A stretch of 64,000 nt of DNA from DAINPP01 sp963667315 (GCA_963667315.1 OY763325.1:372001-436000); one strand, 5' to 3'; shown: positions 1-8,571, counted from the stretch's first letter. Notes: generated by a model not told the origin, from the sequence alone. Translations and numbers: made by a program.

Positions 1-67
1 CAACCCGTTTGATTTTTCCGGTATCTGAAAGTGAACTACCACCGTATTTCTGAACGCACAACATCAT
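1..67 (-). CDS. lysC: Aspartate kinase, N-terminal fragment (cut by left edge)
   Basis: Only the first 22 or so codons lie in the window. They read MMLCVQKYGGSSLSDTGKIK, which carries the KYGGSS nucleotide-binding motif that opens aspartate kinases. The start is ATG at 67 or the adjacent ATG at 64, two bases beyond the dapH stop, and its SD (GAGGGAC) sits in the dapH tail. Aspartate kinase catalyses the first step of the aspartate pathway leading to lysine, threonine and methionine. It is the last visible gene of the riboswitch-controlled lysine operon. The fragment is short, but motif and context agree. Confidence 0.85.
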   Translation of the reverse strand, partial: MMLCVQKYGGSSLSDTGKIKRV

Positions 68-69
68 TC

Positions 70-768
70 TTATAAGTCCCTCAACGCCTGAATGACTTGC
101 GTTTTGGATGCGGTTTTATCATCTACATCTTTTATTTTCTTTGCTGGGACCCCCGCATAAACTGTATTTCCCGGTACATCTTCGAGTACGATAGCACCCG
201 CTGCGATTACAGAATTTCTTCCAACCCTTACACCTTCTGCAACAACCGCATTTGCTCCAATCAACACGTTATTTTCTATGATAACCGGGTCCGCACTCGG
301 TGGTTCGATGACCCCTGCTAATACACTTCCAGCACCAATATGGCAATTATCTCCAACCTTTGCACGTCCCCCGACGACCACATTCATATCAATCATGGTT
401 TTTTCCCCGATTTCCGCTCCAAGGTTAATGACCGCTCCCATCATTATGACTGCACCATCCCCGATTGAAACATACTCCCTGATGATTGCACCCGGTTCAA
501 TTCTGGCGTTATATTGAGTCAGATCTGAAAGTGGGATAGCTGAGTTTCTTCTGTCGTTTTCTACTTTATAGCTGATAATCTCGGAAGTATATTCCTCTTT
601 GATCTGATTCCATTCATCAAGTGAGCAGAAGAGGATGCCTGAATCTTCATTACCGAAATAGCCATTTTTTTCAATGATCTTTTCATTTATCATTCCTTTG
701 AGAAAAACTTTCACCGGTGTTTGTTTTTCTGATTTTGCGATTAAATTTATCAGTTCATAACTATCCAT
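70..768 (-). CDS. dapH: 2,3,4,5-tetrahydropyridine-2,6-dicarboxylate N-acetyltransferase
   Basis: A 232-residue acyltransferase of the acetylase branch of diaminopimelate/lysine synthesis. It transfers acetyl from acetyl-CoA to tetrahydrodipicolinate. The N-terminal helical domain has the family hallmark TPVKVFLKG near residue 18. From about residue 85 come left-handed beta-helix hexapeptide repeats (GAVIMMGAVINLGAEIGE, then VVVGGRAKVGDNCHIGAGSV) ending in AGVPAKKI. Length matches DapH of Bacillus and Thermotoga type. The start overlaps the end of dapB by 8 bp, so the two are probably translationally coupled. The acetyl rather than succinyl variant is inferred from length and N-terminus. Confidence 0.93.
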   Translation of the reverse strand: MDSYELINLIAKSEKQTPVKVFLKGMINEKIIEKNGYFGNEDSGILFCSLDEWNQIKEEYTSEIISYKVENDRRNSAIPLSDLTQYNARIEPGAIIREYVSIGDGAVIMMGAVINLGAEIGEKTMIDMNVVVGGRAKVGDNCHIGAGSVLAGVIEPPSADPVIIENNVLIGANAVVAEGVRVGRNSVIAAGAIVLEDVPGNTVYAGVPAKKIKDVDDKTASKTQVIQALRDL

Positions 769-1429
769 TGTCGATTTCCTCCATTTCCATATGACAGATT
801 TGATCGAATGTATAAAAACCCTGATTGAGACGGATTATTCTTTCAGCGGCAAAACAGGCACCTTCTGCAAACGTTCTGGGAGAGATGGCCTGATGTTTGA
901 TCTCAATCATCTCACCCAAACCGGCGATTAATACTGAGTGTTCACCCGGGATACCTCCTGCTCTGATACTTGAAGTAGGAACATCAAAATCAAAGCACTC
1001 TGCCAGCATCTTTGCCGTTCCGGAGGGTTTGTCTTTTTTAAATCTATGATGTTTTTCGATGATTTCTATATCCCAGTCAGATATTCTTCCCGACAACCCT
1101 TTAATGATCTCTTTCATGATCAATACACCTTTTGAAAAATTTCTGGCGTAAACGACACTCTTTTTCGTTCCATAATCCTTTAAACGCTGAATATCCTCAA
1201 TATTCAAAGCGGTTGTTCCCACTACAAGAGAACAGTTAAATTTTTCTGCCATAACCATTGTTTTGTTAAAAGCTTCAGGAAGTGAAAAATCTATGAGTAC
1301 TTCAGGCATCCCGATTTCGTCTTCCGTGTTCATGTCACATTTATATACAAGTGTATGGCCTCTTTCTGAACAGACTTCCTGAATCAATTTACCCATTCGT
1401 CCGGAATATCCCATCAAACCATATTTCAT
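761..1429 (-). CDS. dapB: 4-hydroxy-tetrahydrodipicolinate reductase
   Basis: A 222-residue cytosolic NAD(P)H-dependent reductase that makes tetrahydrodipicolinate. The N-terminal Rossmann fold shows GYSGRMGKLIQE near residue 7. The GTTAL loop and the ARNFSKGV segment follow. The family signature EKHHRFKKDKPSGTAKML near residue 145 holds the catalytic His pair, the Lys and the substrate-binding PSGTA. It is slightly shorter than the E. coli enzyme (about 270), as in Thermotogota and other short DapB forms. It overlaps dapA by 4 bp (ATGA) and dapH by 8 bp inside the lysine operon. Confidence 0.95.
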   Translation of the reverse strand: MKYGLMGYSGRMGKLIQEVCSERGHTLVYKCDMNTEDEIGMPEVLIDFSLPEAFNKTMVMAEKFNCSLVVGTTALNIEDIQRLKDYGTKKSVVYARNFSKGVLIMKEIIKGLSGRISDWDIEIIEKHHRFKKDKPSGTAKMLAECFDFDVPTSSIRAGGIPGEHSVLIAGLGEMIEIKHQAISPRTFAEGACFAAERIIRLNQGFYTFDQICHMEMEEIDNG

Positions 1430-2316
1430 TCTTCATCACCTAATCTTTGCATCTCCAGGTCAATTAAATCTTTTAATTCATCCGAGGCTTCCGTTAAAGG
1501 CAATCTTAAGACATTTTCGCAATATCCGAGTTTTGAAACGGCATATTTTACAGGAATAGGATTAACATCCTTAAAGAGAAGAGTCATAAAGTTCAGGTAC
1601 TTTTTCTGTATTTTTCCAGCTGTCTTAAAATCTCCGTTTAATGACAGCATTATCAACTTATGCATAATATCCGGGAAGACGTTTGAAAAGACCGATATTA
1701 CACCATCCCCTCCAAGACTGATTAATGGCAGTGCCTGATCATCGTTACCGGAATATAATCTCAACCCTTCCGGTTTCATTGATGCGAGTCTTGTCATCTG
1801 AGAGATATCACCGCTGGCTTCTTTTATACCAATGATTTTTCGGCAGTCTTTATAGATTTTTATAACGGTTTCCGGAAGTAAATTAACACCCGTTCTTGAT
1901 GGAACGTTATAAAGAATGGAAGGGAGGTTGGTCTTATCATCTATCATTTTAAAATGTCTGAAAAGTCCTTCCTGACTTGATTTATTATAATATGGTGTGA
2001 CAAGTAACAAACCATCCGCCCCGAGTGTTTCAGCACTGAGGCTCCATTCAATACATTTTTCCGTATCGTTTGTTCCTGTCCCGGCAATGACCGGAACCCT
2101 TCCGTTAACTGTGTCAACAACTGTTTTGATAATCAAGTCCCTTTCTTTTTCTTTAAAAACGGGCGCTTCACCGGTAGTGCCAAGAACAATGATTGCGTCA
2201 ACTTTTTGTCCTATCTGGAACTCACAAAATCGGCTTAAAGCGTCATAATCCACTTCGTTTTTTTCATTTATTCTCCGCATTGGCGTAATTATTGCGGTAC
2301 CGACACCTTGAAACAT
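1426..2316 (-). CDS. dapA: 4-hydroxy-tetrahydrodipicolinate synthase
   Basis: A 296-residue TIM-barrel class I aldolase that condenses pyruvate with aspartate semialdehyde. Motifs in order are the GTTGEAPVF loop near residue 45, the catalytic Tyr in the LLVTPYYNKSSQEGL segment, LYNVPSRTGVNL, and the Schiff-base Lys in IGIKEASGD near residue 165. The YSGNDDQALP stretch follows. Length is normal. The gene lies 2 bp after asd and overlaps dapB by 4 bp, so it belongs to the same riboswitch-controlled transcript. Confidence 0.96.
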   Translation of the reverse strand: MFQGVGTAIITPMRRINEKNEVDYDALSRFCEFQIGQKVDAIIVLGTTGEAPVFKEKERDLIIKTVVDTVNGRVPVIAGTGTNDTEKCIEWSLSAETLGADGLLLVTPYYNKSSQEGLFRHFKMIDDKTNLPSILYNVPSRTGVNLLPETVIKIYKDCRKIIGIKEASGDISQMTRLASMKPEGLRLYSGNDDQALPLISLGGDGVISVFSNVFPDIMHKLIMLSLNGDFKTAGKIQKKYLNFMTLLFKDVNPIPVKYAVSKLGYCENVLRLPLTEASDELKDLIDLEMQRLGDEE

Positions 2317-2318
2317 GT

Positions 2319-3308
2319 TTATCCACCTCCGTTTATCCTGTGATGTTCCAATAATATTCTGACTGCATTTGTAGCAGCTCCAACTCTTATGTTATCCGCA
2401 ACGACCCAAATCATAAAGGTATTTTTATCCATCTTTCTGATTCTGGAGATATATGTAGTATCTGTACCGGCTGCATCTATGGGGGTTATCAACTCTTCAG
2501 AACAAATTACACCCGGTGTTTTTGAGACCTTTTTGATAAAGGTTTCCTTATCGATATCTTCCCTCAATTTGATCAACACTGATTCACCATGAGAATATCT
2601 CGTCGCGACTCTTGCTGTAAAGGGATAAACTGTTATAGACTCATCCCTGAAAATCTTTCTCGTTTCATTGACCATCTTATAATCTTCGTTACTGATTCCG
2701 CTATCATCTTCTATCGCCCCGATTAACGGGATGACATTTTCTGCTATTTGTTTTGGGAAAACGGCGTTCTCCTGATAGATTTCTTTTCCTTTTGCCGATA
2801 ATTCGTTATCATACACATTCAAGGCCTTTTTCCCAGCTCCCGAAATTGATTGATAGGTTGAAACGACAATCTCGTTTATTCCGAATTCACGAAGCCCGTT
2901 CAATGCAAGAACCATCTGTATCGTTGAGCAGTTTGGATTTGCGACGATTCCACTGTAGTTTTTCAGAAGATCCCCGTTTATTTCCGGAACAACAAGCGGG
3001 ATTTCTTTTAAACTTCTGAAGGCAGAAGAATTATCTATTATTGTATTTCCTACCTTTGCAGCAACCGGTGAAAATCTTTTGGAAGTTCCACCACCTGCAG
3101 AAAATAGCAGATAATCGTATTTTTCCTTCATGACATCATCCGTTAGTTCTTCGACTATATATTCTTTTCCGTTAAATTTTAATTTTTCTCCTTTCGATCT
3201 GGCGGACGCAAATACTCTCAGTTCCTTTACCGGTACCTTGTATTCCTCCATAACCTTTAACATCATTCTACCTACTTCTCCAGTAGCTCCTGCAACACCA
3301 ATTTTCAT
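2319..3308 (-). CDS. asd: Aspartate-semialdehyde dehydrogenase
   Basis: A 329-residue NADPH-dependent enzyme that reduces aspartyl phosphate to aspartate semialdehyde. It opens with the GATGEVGRMMLKVMEE nucleotide-binding loop. The catalytic Cys lies in NPNCSTIQMVLAL near residue 127. The substrate-binding region RVATRYSHGESVLIKL follows near residue 235. ATG at 3308 is preceded by a strong SD (GGAGGTGG). It is the first gene after the L-box leader and terminator, so it is directly lysine-regulated. The same riboswitch-asd arrangement is known from Thermotoga. Confidence 0.96.
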   Translation of the reverse strand: MKIGVAGATGEVGRMMLKVMEEYKVPVKELRVFASARSKGEKLKFNGKEYIVEELTDDVMKEKYDYLLFSAGGGTSKRFSPVAAKVGNTIIDNSSAFRSLKEIPLVVPEINGDLLKNYSGIVANPNCSTIQMVLALNGLREFGINEIVVSTYQSISGAGKKALNVYDNELSAKGKEIYQENAVFPKQIAENVIPLIGAIEDDSGISNEDYKMVNETRKIFRDESITVYPFTARVATRYSHGESVLIKLREDIDKETFIKKVSKTPGVICSEELITPIDAAGTDTTYISRIRKMDKNTFMIWVVADNIRVGAATNAVRILLEHHRINGGG

Positions 3309-3332
3309 CTGTCCACCTCCGAAAAATTTAAT

Positions 3333-3356
3333 AAAAAAAAGACGCTATTAAGCGTC
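3333..3356 (-). terminator. Riboswitch-controlled intrinsic terminator before asd
   Basis: On the minus strand the hairpin GACGCT-TAAT-AGCGTC is followed by eight U residues (poly-A at 3333-3340 on the plus strand). It lies just upstream of the asd SD. The 5' arm GACGCU is exactly complementary to AGCGUC in the 3' strand of riboswitch helix P1 (3442-3447). Terminator and antiterminator are therefore mutually exclusive. Confidence 0.9.
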
Positions 3357-3439
3357 TCTGTCTATATAGGTTCTCAATCAAGAATCTATCCTGCCTCATT
3401 AACGGATACAATTAATCAATCCGAATGAACCAATACCAA

Positions 3440-3600
3440 CCGACGCTCCACGAATTTCGTGACAGTAATATGAGTATTTCTCATATTCCCAGGAATACAT
3501 TTCTTTTGGGGGAGATTTGTATCCTTCGGTGATCTCGCCTTTCGATCCGAACGTTCCCCGTTTCATGTTCAGACTTACTGATCTCGACCACGCCTCCGAT
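3440..3600 (-). promoter_or_regulatory. Lysine (L-box) riboswitch
   Basis: The minus-strand leader of asd matches the lysine riboswitch. P1 is formed by GGCGU (3594-3590) and GCGUC (3446-3442). Between them are the GGUCGAGAUCAGUAAG core, the GAAAGG...CACCGAAGG element at 3543-3523, a CUGGGAAUAUGAG...CUCAUAU arm, and the closing CACGAAAUUCGUG hairpin followed by GGAGCGUC. These align with the B. subtilis lysC and Thermotoga asd L boxes. Lysine binding stabilises P1, which hides AGCGUC, frees the terminator and switches the operon off. Confidence 0.9.
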
Positions 3601-3645
3601 TATTATATTCAATTTTCAAACGCACCATTCCCATGGCGACGCATC

Positions 3646-3673
3646 AGTATAACATGAAATTGTAAAAAAACAA
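3646..3673 (-). promoter_or_regulatory. Sigma-70-type promoter of the lysine operon
   Basis: On the minus strand TTGTTT (3668-3673) and TATACT (3646-3651) are separated by 16 bp. The -10 box is strong and the -35 moderate. Transcription would begin near 3640, about 40 bases before the riboswitch aptamer. Confidence 0.6.
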
Positions 3674-3793
3674 AATGAATAGTTATTTGTTGAAATGTAA
3701 GGTATTTGAAAAGAAAAAAATTTATGACTTGTTTGGAAAAAAATTACAAACTTTATTGAATAATAACAGGATATGATTGTAAATAATATCCGA

Positions 3794-3822
3794 ATGAAAA
3801 GAAACAATGTTATCATTATAGT
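3794..3822 (+). promoter_or_regulatory. Possible promoter of the first caspase-like lipoprotein gene
   Basis: ATGAAA (3794-3799) and TATAGT (3817-3822) with a 17-bp spacer lie about 85 bp before the ATG at 3907. The -35 box is weak. The rest of the 3674-3906 gap shows nothing else recognisable apart from the SD GGAGGTGA. Confidence 0.4.
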
Positions 3823-3906
3823 AGAGGATCTTTTTTTAAAACTCGTGATATCGTTTTATTCGTTCTCGATTTATAACACTTCTAAATCTATTGGAGGTGA
3901 ATTATA

Positions 3907-5184
3907 ATGAAGAAGAGTCTCTTAGTGTTCTTGTTGTTGATATTGACGGTCTTTTTTGTTTTCATAATCGTATCCTGTGCCGGAGGGGTAATCGGGTTTA
4001 ACCTGACTCAGGCAAAAGCAGCCTTTGTTACCTGGATAGGGAACCAGGCGGGGGTCCCACCGGAGGCAGTTGGTGCTTATGTCGGAGCTTTTAATGCGGG
4101 AGATCTCATTTCATCTGAAAATCCGGCACCTGTTGCGGGAATTTCACCGAGACAGTCTCCTCCCATGACGGAAGCGGGGTGGCTTTTTTACCTTGATGAG
4201 CAGCCCGGAGCATTTTACTCTCATCCCGGTAAAATCTTTGCTGTCGGTCAAAGTGGTCAGATTTTATTCAGTGAAAATACGCAAGGGTGGCCAACCATTA
4301 ATGGGACACCGCCTGATTATGTTTTGGAAAAAGCGAGTACGAGAATTGCCAGTGAAACAAATACAATTACAGTCTACAATCCTTCGCATGTGTATGTACC
4401 GGTAGGGATCATCAGATGGCCAGGTGTTATTGCCCATTTAATCAGAAGCGGTGCTGTGGTCACAAATGGTTTGACACCAACTCAGAGTTTGTACTATGAA
4501 GCCTCTCAGGCGCATGATATGATGACGAATGCGATGGAGGACCTTATGGGTGTAACATATGTTCAGGCGGTGGATTATCCGGATAATACCCCTACAGATG
4601 TGGCAAGTGCCGTCAGCTATCTCGTCAACACGATGAAAGTATCCAATATTACGATGTATTTTATCGCGCATGGAAATATTGAACTGATGAACGTTGGCGG
4701 CGTGTATTATTACGCATCGACTCTTAAAGCCCTTATCGATACCTATCCGAATGTTCGATTCAATCTGATTTTTGAAACCTGTCATGGTGGAAGCTGGACA
4801 GATTATTTCCAGACACTTGGAGCGGCTGGGGTACCGAATGTTGATATGAGTATTTCATCCACATCCAGGACGAAGGGGGCATACCCGGACTGGGACTACA
4901 GTAGTGGCCTGACGGATTACAATGCCGCACAGGATGAATTTGTGGAATTTACGAGCGATTTCATCCTTCAGATGGAATACTATACAGCGACAGCCAACTG
5001 GCCTACAGTAACCGGATTAACGACGCCCGCTTTGGCGAATAATAAACTGAGACTTTATTATTTATGTTTTACAAATGCGAGAAACAGGAATTATCCCGTT
5101 GCCGGTACACCGTCATCGGATTCCTATGTTTTGACTGAACGTACACCTATCAGTATTCAGGAACCACAGATCTACTATCAATGA
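3907..5184 (+). CDS. Lipoprotein with a clan CD (caspase/legumain-like) cysteine peptidase domain
   Basis: 425 residues. The N-terminus is a lipoprotein signal peptide: two Lys, a hydrophobic run, then the lipobox IVSC with the lipidated Cys at residue 24, so the protein should be anchored outside the cytoplasmic membrane. The C-terminal half has the clan CD dyad arrangement: a hydrophobic strand ending in YFIAHGN (His255), then a strand ending in LIFETCHGGSWTDYF (Cys292), spaced as in legumain, gingipain and caspase folds. ATG follows a strong SD. The next gene is a close paralogue. Substrate is unknown; the peptidase call is inferred from the H-G / C-x-G-G pattern, not from a full family match. 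Confidence 0.7.
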   Translation: MKKSLLVFLLLILTVFFVFIIVSCAGGVIGFNLTQAKAAFVTWIGNQAGVPPEAVGAYVGAFNAGDLISSENPAPVAGISPRQSPPMTEAGWLFYLDEQPGAFYSHPGKIFAVGQSGQILFSENTQGWPTINGTPPDYVLEKASTRIASETNTITVYNPSHVYVPVGIIRWPGVIAHLIRSGAVVTNGLTPTQSLYYEASQAHDMMTNAMEDLMGVTYVQAVDYPDNTPTDVASAVSYLVNTMKVSNITMYFIAHGNIELMNVGGVYYYASTLKALIDTYPNVRFNLIFETCHGGSWTDYFQTLGAAGVPNVDMSISSTSRTKGAYPDWDYSSGLTDYNAAQDEFVEFTSDFILQMEYYTATANWPTVTGLTTPALANNKLRLYYLCFTNARNRNYPVAGTPSSDSYVLTERTPISIQEPQIYYQ

Positions 5185-5205
5185 TCATGCGATAGATTAA
5201 AAAAT

Positions 5206-5252
5206 CCTCCGTATTATCTTATGAATGATACTTACATAATTGAATACGGAGG
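5206..5252 (+). promoter_or_regulatory. Hairpin sequestering the Shine-Dalgarno of the second lipoprotein
   Basis: CCTCCGTATT at 5206-5215 is perfectly complementary to AATACGGAGG at 5243-5252. The second arm contains the SD (GGAGG) of the gene starting at 5261. A 10-bp stem with a 27-nt loop would block ribosome entry on an mRNA read from the upstream gene. It lacks a following T-run, so it is not a terminator. Confidence 0.65.
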
Positions 5253-5260
5253 TGTTTTAG

Positions 5261-6505
5261 ATGAAAGGTTTAAAAGTAATGATCGTACTTGTTGTTTTTT
5301 CATTGGCGGTAATAATGGTTTCTTGTAGTGGTGGACTTGCAGGTGGCGTTAACATACAATTCGAGCTTGCAAAGCAGACGTTCCTTGATTGGGCAGAAGC
5401 AGAAGCGGATCCCCACAGTGTGGGGATAGTCATCGGAGAGGTAAAAGCCGGTGATACGGTTGGCTCTGAGACGGTTGGTGTATTACAGTTGTTATCTTCC
5501 GAAAGGGGAACTCAGTTAAAGAAGGATGGTTGGGTATTTTACCTTGATGAGGCTCCGGGAGCCTTTTATTCCCATCCCGGTAGGATATTGGTTATAGACG
5601 GATCCGGTGAGATTTTGCACGAATCGGAAACAAATGGCTGGCCAACGGTTAATGGAGAAACACCAGATGTTATGAAACTGTCTTTGAATGAAAGATTTTC
5701 AGCTGTACATGCTATCTGGAATCCAAGGAAAATCCTGATTCCGGTCTATACAATGATCAACCCCAATATCATCATGTATTTAAGAACGCATGGTGCAGTT
5801 GTTGTCCAGGGGCTGACACCAAGTCAGAATCTTTATTCTGAAGCTGGTGATGCACATGATGATATGGTGACCGCTATGAATGGATTGATGGGGGTATCAA
5901 ATGTAACAGCGGTGGATTATCCGAATAATTCGCCATCGGATGTTGAATCTGCTGTTGAAGCGCTTCTAGACTCTTCTGCTATGATGCAAAATATAACACT
6001 TTATTTTATCGCACACGGGAATTATCAATACATGAATATCGGAGGGTATGGCTTTACCGCAGGGATGTTAAAAAATATGATGGATGAATACCCTGATATT
6101 CACTTCTCGGTTATTATTGAAACCTGTCATGGCGGAAGCTGGACGGATTATTTTGCTGCACTCAGTCCGCAGCAGGCAAATCTGGATATGTTTATTTCCT
6201 CTACAAGTGCCGATAAAAGTGCATATCCTGATTATGACAGTTATTATGGGGTTTCAGATCATAACGGGGCAGAAGATCAGCATGTAGAGTTTACAAGTGA
6301 TTTCATTCTTCAGATGGAATACTATACCGATCCGTCAAACTGGCCAACCGTTACCGGGATGACATATCCAACATTCTCAAATAATTATTTAAAATTATAT
6401 TATTTGGCATATAAAAAGGTTATTTCGAATAATCCTTCAGCGAATTCATTGGTTATATTTCAGCGAACACCGCTATTCTTCCAATCCCCTCAGATTCATT
6501 TCTGA
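5261..6505 (+). CDS. Second lipoprotein with a clan CD cysteine peptidase-like domain (tandem paralogue)
   Basis: 414 residues and clearly a duplicate of the preceding gene. It has a lipoprotein signal with the lipobox MVSC (Cys22). Shared blocks include FYLDE, GAFYSHPG, NGWPTVNG, the nearly identical ETCHGGSWTDYF, and EFTSDFILQMEYYT. The dyad residues would be His252 (YFIAHGN) and Cys289 (ETCHGG). Both catalytic candidates are kept in both copies, which argues against decay of either. The gap to the first gene is 76 bp and carries an SD-occluding hairpin. A strong terminator follows. Confidence 0.7.
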   Translation: MKGLKVMIVLVVFSLAVIMVSCSGGLAGGVNIQFELAKQTFLDWAEAEADPHSVGIVIGEVKAGDTVGSETVGVLQLLSSERGTQLKKDGWVFYLDEAPGAFYSHPGRILVIDGSGEILHESETNGWPTVNGETPDVMKLSLNERFSAVHAIWNPRKILIPVYTMINPNIIMYLRTHGAVVVQGLTPSQNLYSEAGDAHDDMVTAMNGLMGVSNVTAVDYPNNSPSDVESAVEALLDSSAMMQNITLYFIAHGNYQYMNIGGYGFTAGMLKNMMDEYPDIHFSVIIETCHGGSWTDYFAALSPQQANLDMFISSTSADKSAYPDYDSYYGVSDHNGAEDQHVEFTSDFILQMEYYTDPSNWPTVTGMTYPTFSNNYLKLYYLAYKKVISNNPSANSLVIFQRTPLFFQSPQIHF

Positions 6506-6509
6506 AAAT

Positions 6510-6534
6510 AAAAACGGGCGAATTGCCCGTTTTT
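6510..6534. terminator. Bidirectional intrinsic terminator
   Basis: AAAAACGGGC-GAATT-GCCCGTTTTT is a perfect 10-bp stem with A and T tracts on either side. It ends the lipoprotein genes on the plus strand and the thioesterase transcript on the minus strand. Confidence 0.9.
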
Positions 6535-6558
6535 ATTTTTGAATCCATTCACTTTCGC

Positions 6559-7287
6559 TTAATAATAAAGTTTTACCTTTCGATTTTTTATTTCGTGAGA
6601 ATATGAATTTTCGGCTGTTTTACGCGTATGAACGATGACATGTTCTCCGTATGTGGTTTCTTTTTTATAATACAGTTTGATATGTTTGACGATATGTGTG
6701 TCGGTAAAGTTTAAAGGAAGAGATTCATAGATCCATAAAGGATATATGGCATTATTGACATGATGATAATAATCAACATCGAATTTTCTGATTTCAAACG
6801 CCTTTGAAAAATCACTGTTGTCAACATCAAATGCTTGCGGGTTATTAATTTCAAAAGGGGCTTCCGTTGACGTGACCCCGTAAAGATCATACATATAGCT
6901 TCTTGCTGAGGTCGGTCTGCGTTTTTCAACATTAAAAAGAATCCATTTTGATTTTGCCGAGGTGATCAGTTTATTGTTTTCATCATAGATTAAAAATTCT
7001 CTAAAAGCAATAAAACGATCGATTGCATGTGCAATTGTTTGGACATGGATGTGTTCTCCGTATTTCGGATATCTTTTGACATCTATTTCCCAATTTAATA
7101 TAACCCATGCAATGGATTCCTCTTTCAGGATATCTTTTTCCTGTTCATAATATTTACCCGCCAGACGAGCCATTTCACTGAAATAATTGATGATACTGAC
7201 AATGTTTGCCTGGTTTTTATAAAATGTGTCTCTGTAACCCACTCTGAACTTCTCACTCACTTTTTGATTTATAATGATCACCTGCAT
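6559..7287 (-). CDS. Acyl-ACP thioesterase
   Basis: A 242-residue protein of the FatA/FatB type that hydrolyses acyl-ACP to free fatty acid. It has a double hotdog organisation. The N-terminal hotdog shows the family pattern VILNWEIDVKRYPKYGEHI near residue 65, then KSKWILFNVEKRRP. The second hotdog begins near residue 165 with RKFDVDYYHHVNNAIYPLW, whose Asn/His segment holds the catalytic residues in this family. The start overlaps the end of the upstream MFS gene by 35 bp. No good SD precedes the ATG, so a slightly later GTG start is possible. Confidence 0.85.
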   Translation of the reverse strand: MQVIIINQKVSEKFRVGYRDTFYKNQANIVSIINYFSEMARLAGKYYEQEKDILKEESIAWVILNWEIDVKRYPKYGEHIHVQTIAHAIDRFIAFREFLIYDENNKLITSAKSKWILFNVEKRRPTSARSYMYDLYGVTSTEAPFEINNPQAFDVDNSDFSKAFEIRKFDVDYYHHVNNAIYPLWIYESLPLNFTDTHIVKHIKLYYKKETTYGEHVIVHTRKTAENSYSHEIKNRKVKLYY

Positions 7288-8512
7288 TTTTAAGTTTAAG
7301 AAATGGAAAAGTCAACAAAATTAAAATGGCAAAGAGTATCAGACCGATGCCGATACCGAATTGATCTGCCAGGAAACCTATCAATGGTGAAAATAAGGCT
7401 ATTAAAAGGGTTGTTAATTGAGATTCGATAGACAATCCTGTTGACAACTTCTCTTCAGGAATTATATCACTGATCAGTGATACGTTTAAAGGCCTTCGCA
7501 AATTCTGGATGATAAATATGAGAAGAAACATGATAACAGCCCCTATTTCAAATGAAAGAACATTAAAAATTCCAGCGAAAAGTATAAAAACTATCCCTGC
7601 AATCATCGTCAGGTTTAAGGCATGATGAAGGGTCTTCATTCTTTTCTGAATGAGATACGCATATTTTGAAGAGTAGGAGGTTAAAAGATAAATGAAGAAA
7701 TACGTTAACCCCAGAATGAACGCAGTTTTCTTTTCTGAGTTGATCGGGATGAAAAAAGGAATTGAAACGGCAAAGATTTCTAGTATTGGCTGAAGGAAAT
7801 CTTTAGAAGATTTAAAAAAAGCACTGAAGACTGAGGAATTTAAATAGACGCGAAGATATTCGGATTTTCTGAGGTCTGATAATGGCTTTATAATTTCTTT
7901 AAGTGTTGCTCTTTTTGTTCTTTTCCGTATCACATCATCCAATTGGCTTGGATAGGTTAAAAGATTGAACAGATTTATAATATACGGCACAATTGCCGCG
8001 AGAAAAACGATTCTGTAATTTCCTGTAAAAAACACAAGTGAAGCGGCGATTAAGGAATTTATTGCCGATCCTTTCTGTGAAAAACTCCTGGTTAATCCAT
8101 AATATTGGACTTTTGCCGATTCCTTTTTAGTGAGTTTTAAATAACTCAGGATTAACGATTTATGAGTACCTGATCGTAAGGCTTCTCCAAAACCAAAGAA
8201 AATCATTGCAAAGATGTAAAGAACCATGTTCTGTGTAGTGAAGAAAATAATGAAAGAAACGATATAAGCGATCATAGAGAAAACCATGGTTATTTTTCTT
8301 CCAACATAATCCGCTAAAATACCGGTTGGGATTTCTGTCAGATTAGTCGATAATTCTCGGATCATGTATAGGATACCAATATTTAGAAATGAAAAACCCT
8401 GGTCACGGAAGAATAATATCATGAACGGTTCGAAGAACCTCAAATTTTTCAGAAATCCATACAGGGCAAATTTATAAAACTGTTTATCACGTTCAAATGA
8501 TTCATTTTTCAA
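7253..8512 (-). CDS. MFS transporter
   Basis: About 419 residues with 12 predicted membrane segments, a major facilitator. The loop 2-3 motif reads IPTGILADYVGRK (motif A type). The TTG at 8512 is preferred as start because AGGTGG lies 6 bases upstream; two in-frame GTG codons extend the frame to 8524. The substrate is unknown; general similarity to multidrug-type pumps is all that can be said. It is oriented head-to-head with a second MFS gene carrying a similar VPTGAVADLMGRK motif. The two look like distant paralogues. Confidence 0.85.
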   Translation of the reverse strand: MKNESFERDKQFYKFALYGFLKNLRFFEPFMILFFRDQGFSFLNIGILYMIRELSTNLTEIPTGILADYVGRKITMVFSMIAYIVSFIIFFTTQNMVLYIFAMIFFGFGEALRSGTHKSLILSYLKLTKKESAKVQYYGLTRSFSQKGSAINSLIAASLVFFTGNYRIVFLAAIVPYIINLFNLLTYPSQLDDVIRKRTKRATLKEIIKPLSDLRKSEYLRVYLNSSVFSAFFKSSKDFLQPILEIFAVSIPFFIPINSEKKTAFILGLTYFFIYLLTSYSSKYAYLIQKRMKTLHHALNLTMIAGIVFILFAGIFNVLSFEIGAVIMFLLIFIIQNLRRPLNVSLISDIIPEEKLSTGLSIESQLTTLLIALFSPLIGFLADQFGIGIGLILFAILILLTFPFLKLKNAGDHYKSKSE

Positions 8513-8540
8513 ATTTATCACCACCTGAAATCAGCAGATG

Positions 8541-8571
8541 ATTATAACATGTTGTGCCCTTATGTTGACAA
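8541..8571 (-). promoter_or_regulatory. Promoter of the minus-strand MFS gene
   Basis: A perfect TATAAT (8541-8546) carries an extended -10 TG one base upstream. A possible -35 TTGTCA (8566-8571) is 19 bp away. It overlaps the -35 box of the divergent promoter at 8565-8593, so the two MFS genes may compete for polymerase. Confidence 0.6.
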
